From an uncultured Rubrobacteraceae bacterium (GTDB lineage: Bacteria; Actinomycetota; Rubrobacteria; Rubrobacterales; Rubrobacteraceae), in assembly GCA_902806105.1 (NCBI GenBank), contig CADCVI010000102.1:1-10104 (forward strand): 10,104 bases of DNA. The letters are read 5' to 3'. Position 1 is the stretch's first letter, and the number at the start of each line of letters is the position of its first letter. A model generated the notes under the pieces. It was not told where the DNA came from. It did no database searches and was given only the letters and a program-made list of their open reading frames with translations. Below are positions 6,942 through 10,104 of the stretch, in pieces. A program made the translations under genes and the position numbers.

Positions 6942-7163
6942 CGAAGGTCGACGGCTCCTCGACGAACGTTGGATGTTCACCCTTGCGAGACAGCCGCGAA
7001 CCTTCAAGCTTCGACAACGCTCCCCGTCCGCTCGGACCTCGGACGCATCCCGGCCAGCGTTTGACGGGAGCCGGGTTCCCTCGTAGGTCAAGTTTGGCGC
7101 CTCCTGCTCGGTAGCGCGCCGGGTCGCCGGAACGGAGGCGTACGGGCATGCGCTGCGGGGGGA
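6942..7163. other. Gene-free stretch between the EAL remnant and the EF-G-like gene
   Basis: Short open frames exist on both strands, but none shows a ribosome binding site, family-like text or consistent codon bias. It may hold further unrecognisable decay products of the EAL gene. Confidence 0.4.
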
Positions 7164-7185
7164 GAGGGGGCCGCGAACGGCCCTC
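7164..7185 (-). terminator. Hairpin terminator after the EF-G-like gene
   Basis: A six-base perfect stem, GGGCCG (7168-7173) with CGGCCC (7178-7183), encloses CGAA (TTCG in the minus-strand transcript, a very stable tetraloop). A GA/TC pair may extend it past a two-base bulge. It begins 16 bases after the stop codon at 7201-7203. The transcript continues C-rich rather than U-rich, so it may act as a 3' stabiliser or as a U-poor terminator. Confidence 0.5.
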
Positions 7186-7200
7186 ACCCGGCGGACCGCG

Positions 7201-9246
7201 CTAGCTCACCTTCTGCTTCTCCTCCTCCCTCACGTTGGCGGCGAGGACCTTGTCGACGAGGTTGGGCGGGACCTCCTCGTAGAAACCGGGCTCGACGTGG
7301 AAGTTTGCCCGGCCTCCCGTGATGGAGCGCAGATCGCGGGCGTAGGTCAGCATCTCGACCTGCGGGACCTCGGCCTGCACGACCTGGCGCTCGCCGCGCT
7401 GCTCGATGCCCATGGGCCTCCCGCGCCTCCCGGAGAGGTCGCCCATGATGTCCCCGACAAGCTCGGTGGGGGCGAGGACCTCGACCCTCACGAAGGGCTC
7501 CAAAAGGACCGGCTGCGCGTCTTCTACGGCCTTCTTGAAGGCCATCGAGCCCGCGACCTTGAAGGCGGCCTCGGAGGAGTCCACCGAGTGGAAGGAGCCG
7601 TCGTGGAGGCGCACCCTCACGTCCCTGACCGGGTATCCGGAGATGGGGCCCTCCCGCATGGCTTCCTGGATGCCCTTCTCGACGGCGGGGATAAACTGGC
7701 GCGGTATCGCCCCGCCCGTGATGGCGTCCTCGAACTCGAAGCCGGTGCCGCGAGGGAGCGGCGAGATCTCTATGCTCGCGTCCCCGAACTGGCCGCGGCC
7801 GCCGGTCTGCTTCTTGTAACGCCCCCGGGCCCCGGAGGACGCCGAGATCGTCTCCAGGAAAGGCACCTTCGGCGCCCTCGCCTCGACCTCGACCCCGTAC
7901 CGGCGGTTGATGCGCTCCAGCGCGAGCTCGACGTGCATCTGGGCGAGCCCCGAGAGGATCTCCTCCCCCGTCGCCTCGGATCTTGCGAGCACGAGCGAGG
8001 GGTCCTCGTCCGCTACCTTCTTTATCGCCTCGAAGACCTTTTCTTCCTCCCCGCGCGTCCTCGCGACGACGGCATACGCGGTCGTCGACTCCGGGAGCTC
8101 GACGGGCCTGAACTCCACGACCTTGCCCGGCCTGCACAGGGTGTCGAACGTGTGCGTATCCTTCAGCTTCGCGACGGCGATGATGTCCCCCGCGACTGCC
8201 TCGTCCCCCGGAACACGCTCCTTGCCCATCATGTGCGAGATCCCGGCGAGGCGCTCGGTGGAGCCCGTCCGGGGGTTCGTCAGGGTCTCGTCCGAGCGGC
8301 AGCGCCCGCTCACGACGCGCATGACGCTCAAGCGTCCTGCGTAAGGGTCGACGTAGGTCTTGAAGACGTAGGCGGCGAACGGGCCGTCCGGGTCGCACGG
8401 GACCTCGCTCCCCTTCGTGGTCTTCCATCGGCAGCGGTCTATAGGGCTCGGGGCGCTACCGGCGATAACGTCGAGCACCCTGTCCACCCCGATCCCACGC
8501 TCCGCGCTCGCCGCGAGCGCCGGGATGATCACCCCGTCAGCGATCCCGCGCCTCAAGCCCTCGAAGAGCTCCTCGGTCGTCAGCTCCTCCCCTTCGAGGT
8601 ACTTCTCCAGCAGGGTGTCGTCGCTCTCGGCGATGGCTTCGAAGAGCTGGGTCTTGGCGGCGTCCACCTCGTCCTCCATCCCTTCCGGGATGTCCTTGCT
8701 CTGCTCGCCGTCCATGAAGGCTATGCCAGAGAGAAGACCGTACACGCCCCTGAGATCATCCTCCCGTCCGATAGGCAGATTGAGCGGCACGACGGCCTGA
8801 CCGAAACGCTCCCTGAGTTGCTCCAGTACATCCCCGAAATCCGTGCGCTCCCGGTCGAGGTGGTTCACGACTATAAAGTGCGGGATTTCCTCCTTCTCGC
8901 CCCGCCGCCAGACGCGTTCGGTGACCACCTGGATGGGATCCTGCGCGTGAACTACGAGCACCGCGCAGTCGGTAACCCTCTGGGCCACGAAGGCATCAGC
9001 GACGAACCCACCGTCGCCAGGGGTGTCGAGGAGGTTGATCTCCCGCCCCTTCCATTCCAGGTGGGCGACGCTCATGCCAAGCGTCATGCCGCGTTCTGAT
9101 TCCTCATCAGCGTAATCCAAGACGCCGTTTGCGGAAGCTCCCCTCCCAGAAGCAAGCCCCAGCATCGCCTCCCCGATGGAGGTCTTTCCGCTCCCCCGAT
9201 GCCCGATCAAGCATACATTGCGAATCAACTCCGGCTCCGTCGCCAC
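7201..9246 (-). CDS. EF-G-like translation-factor GTPase (EF-G2/FusA2 type)
   Basis: A 681-residue EF-G paralogue with all five domains: G domain (about 1-270), beta-barrel domain II (about 290-370), III (about 385-460), IV (about 465-585, including VDSSEAAFKVAGSMAFKKA) and V (about 590-675). The P-loop is GHRGSGKT (15-22). The switch regions depart from canonical EF-G. Switch I is very short and reads LDYADEESERGMTL. The DTPGH motif is DTPGDGGF (74-81), so the catalytic histidine is Asp. NKMD is NHLD (128-131). These are typical of the EF-G-like group in actinobacteria, at least one mycobacterial member of which is reported to lack ribosome-stimulated GTPase activity. It is therefore probably not the main translocase; a separate fusA should exist elsewhere in the str operon. 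The start is GTG 9246, preceded by AAAGGAGG three to four bases upstream. It is transcribed alone, divergently from the Asp23 gene. Confidence 0.92.
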   Translation of the reverse strand: MATEPELIRNVCLIGHRGSGKTSIGEAMLGLASGRGASANGVLDYADEESERGMTLGMSVAHLEWKGREINLLDTPGDGGFVADAFVAQRVTDCAVLVVHAQDPIQVVTERVWRRGEKEEIPHFIVVNHLDRERTDFGDVLEQLRERFGQAVVPLNLPIGREDDLRGVYGLLSGIAFMDGEQSKDIPEGMEDEVDAAKTQLFEAIAESDDTLLEKYLEGEELTTEELFEGLRRGIADGVIIPALAASAERGIGVDRVLDVIAGSAPSPIDRCRWKTTKGSEVPCDPDGPFAAYVFKTYVDPYAGRLSVMRVVSGRCRSDETLTNPRTGSTERLAGISHMMGKERVPGDEAVAGDIIAVAKLKDTHTFDTLCRPGKVVEFRPVELPESTTAYAVVARTRGEEEKVFEAIKKVADEDPSLVLARSEATGEEILSGLAQMHVELALERINRRYGVEVEARAPKVPFLETISASSGARGRYKKQTGGRGQFGDASIEISPLPRGTGFEFEDAITGGAIPRQFIPAVEKGIQEAMREGPISGYPVRDVRVRLHDGSFHSVDSSEAAFKVAGSMAFKKAVEDAQPVLLEPFVRVEVLAPTELVGDIMGDLSGRRGRPMGIEQRGERQVVQAEVPQVEMLTYARDLRSITGGRANFHVEPGFYEEVPPNLVDKVLAANVREEEKQKVS

Positions 9247-9405
9247 GAGTCCTCCTTTCCGCTCTCAACCCCCAATCCCCGCGTCCCTCGGGCGGGGCGT
9301 CCAGCTTAACGCACCGTTGGGCTTCGCGCATGATTTTCAGCAGCGGAGATCACAAACAGGTATGCTAAAGTGGTTCTTGGAAAACACCGAGAGGAGGATA
9401 CGCAG

Positions 9406-9825
9406 GTGGGGAGCAAGAGGACCAGAAGCCAGGAGCATCCGCTCCAGAGCGACAAGGGAACGACGATCATCCAGGATGCCGCGGTAAGGACCATCGTGGG
9501 TGTGGCGGCCAACGAGGTAGACGGGGCCACCACGAGCACAGGGGGCACGCGGCTGCCGGGCGACACCTCCCGAACGGTTGGCGAGTTCATCGGCGGCCTT
9601 GGTAGCGGCGGCGGTGACGCCAAGACCCGAGGGGTATCGGTCGAGGTCGGCGATCAAGAGACGGCCATAGACCTTACGATGGTCGTAGAGTACGGTCGTC
9701 CCGTGGCCCAGACCACGCAGGCCGTGCGGGATAACGTCATCCGCCGCGTCGAGAGTCTCTCCGGCCTCACGGTCAACGAGGTCAACGTGAACGTGGTGGA
9801 CGTCACCTTCCCTGACCAGGGTTAG
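9406..9825 (+). CDS. Asp23/Gls24-family envelope stress protein
   Basis: A 139-residue protein of the Asp23/Gls24 (DUF322) family, small alkaline-shock or envelope-stress proteins that in Gram-positive bacteria lie near the membrane. The core is recognisable: a beta strand and helix with TTIIQDAAVRTIVGVAANEV, a Gly-rich loop, KTRGVSVEVGDQ, DLTMVVEYGRPV, then RDNVIRRVESLSGLTVNEVNVNVVDV, which is the usual family ending. There is no signal peptide or membrane segment. I prefer GTG 9406 because AGGAGG (9392-9397) lies eight bases before it; an in-frame GTG at 9370 would place that site inside the gene. It is divergent from the EF-G-like gene across about 160 bases and is followed by a strong terminator, so it appears monocistronic. 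Confidence 0.9.
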   Translation: MGSKRTRSQEHPLQSDKGTTIIQDAAVRTIVGVAANEVDGATTSTGGTRLPGDTSRTVGEFIGGLGSGGGDAKTRGVSVEVGDQETAIDLTMVVEYGRPVAQTTQAVRDNVIRRVESLSGLTVNEVNVNVVDVTFPDQG

Positions 9826-9848
9826 AACTAACTGATCTCAAGCAAACC

Positions 9849-9879
9849 GACGCCCCCGGCTCTTCTCGCCGGGGGCGTC
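9849..9879. terminator. Strong bidirectional rho-independent terminator
   Basis: A perfect 12-base-pair stem, GACGCCCCCGGC (9849-9860) and its exact complement (9868-9879), encloses a seven-base loop. On the plus strand it is followed by AATCTTTT, giving a U-run for the Asp23 transcript that ends 23 bases upstream. It lies between convergent genes and could also stop the E2 transcript from the right, though the minus-strand side is less U-rich. Confidence 0.9.
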
Positions 9880-9906
9880 AATCTTTTCGATGGCGAATCC
9901 CGCCGG

Positions 9907-10104
9907 TCAGACCATCAGGAGTACGGGGTTCTCCAGGGTCTTCTTGACTTCGGCCATGTACAGCGCGCCGTCACGACCGTTGGCGATGCGGTGGTCGGCG
10001 GAGAGGGTAAGCTTCATCATGCTCGCCGGGACGACCTCGCCGTTCTCGTCGTAGGCCGGACGACGGGCGATGCTGCTGACGGCGATGATGGCCGCCTGCG
10101 GCGG
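9907..10104 (-). CDS. 2-oxo acid dehydrogenase E2 acyltransferase, C-terminal end (partial)
   Basis: The last 65 codons of a dihydrolipoamide acyltransferase (E2) lie at the right edge; the rest is outside the window. E2 forms the core of pyruvate, 2-oxoglutarate or branched-chain dehydrogenase complexes and moves the acyl group from lipoyl-lysine to CoA. The visible text runs PPQAAIIAVSSIARRP, KLTLSADHRIANGRDGA, YMAEVKKTLENPVLLMV, then TGA. The active-site motif is usually DHR-x-x-DG. The catalytic His is kept, but the Asp is Asn (DHRIANG), a variant that also occurs in some E2 proteins. The lipoyl and peripheral-subunit-binding domains, which would show which complex it belongs to, are not in view. 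It converges on the Asp23 gene, separated by the shared hairpin. Confidence 0.9.
   Translation of the reverse strand, partial: PPQAAIIAVSSIARRPAYDENGEVVPASMMKLTLSADHRIANGRDGALYMAEVKKTLENPVLLMV

Noticed and set aside
6830..7114. 94-codon plus-strand open frame in the strip before the EF-G-like gene
   Set aside because: It lacks a ribosome binding site and recognisable text, and its first third is antisense to the EAL remnant.
7184..8428. 414-codon minus-strand open frame overlapping the EF-G-like gene
   Set aside because: It is another reading frame of the same gene. Its Gly/Arg-rich composition is that of a frame-shifted high-GC gene.
7297..9099. 600-codon plus-strand open frame opposite the EF-G-like gene
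   Set aside because: Typical high-GC antisense shadow: the opposite strand has full-length family similarity and a strong ribosome binding site, and this frame has neither.

Overview
The window looks like chromosomal DNA of a high-GC actinobacterium, most plausibly a Rubrobacter-like lineage. This is inferred from strong GC bias at third codon positions, frequent GTG/TTG starts, a GT81 glucosyl/mannosyl-3-phosphoglycerate synthase, an EF-G-like paralogue and an Asp23-family protein. No rRNA, tRNA, CRISPR array or complete insertion sequence is visible.

Layout. (1) 211-987 (+) is an intact TerC-family membrane protein. (2) On the opposite strand, an intact GntP-family permease (3275 down to 1818) is followed 60 bases later by a decayed citF (citrate lyase alpha subunit) that has lost its middle and carries several frameshifts (1757 down to about 1007). 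(3) 3411-4299 is a scrap zone: a frameshifted IS630-type transposase lacking its end runs directly into the last ~80 codons of a GspE/PilB secretion ATPase. (4) 4389-6690 (+) is a tight four-gene unit: a GpgS/MpgS-type sugar-phosphoglycerate synthase behind what looks like a leaderless promoter, then a three-gene cobalt-type nitrile hydratase (beta N-half, beta C-half, alpha). (5) 6691-7200 has no intact gene. It holds two inverted-repeat structures and, on the minus strand, the last ~38 codons of an EAL (c-di-GMP phosphodiesterase) domain. (6) 9246 down to 7201 (-) is an EF-G-like translation GTPase with altered GTPase motifs, ending in a hairpin. (7) Divergent from it, 9406-9825 (+) encodes an Asp23/Gls24 protein, followed by a very strong terminator. 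(8) The right edge holds the C-terminus of a 2-oxo acid dehydrogenase E2 acyltransferase (minus strand).

How the parts work together. The most coherent unit is gpgS plus split nitrile hydratase. It joins the first step of glucosyl- or mannosylglycerate compatible-solute synthesis to a metal-dependent nitrile/thiocyanate-hydrating enzyme whose beta subunit is encoded by two overlapping genes, as in thiocyanate hydrolase and toyocamycin nitrile hydratase. The GntP permease and citF remnant suggest a former citrate-use operon of which only the transporter is still intact. Three separate gene tails or scraps (citF, IS630/gspE, EAL) show that this stretch has been repeatedly rearranged.
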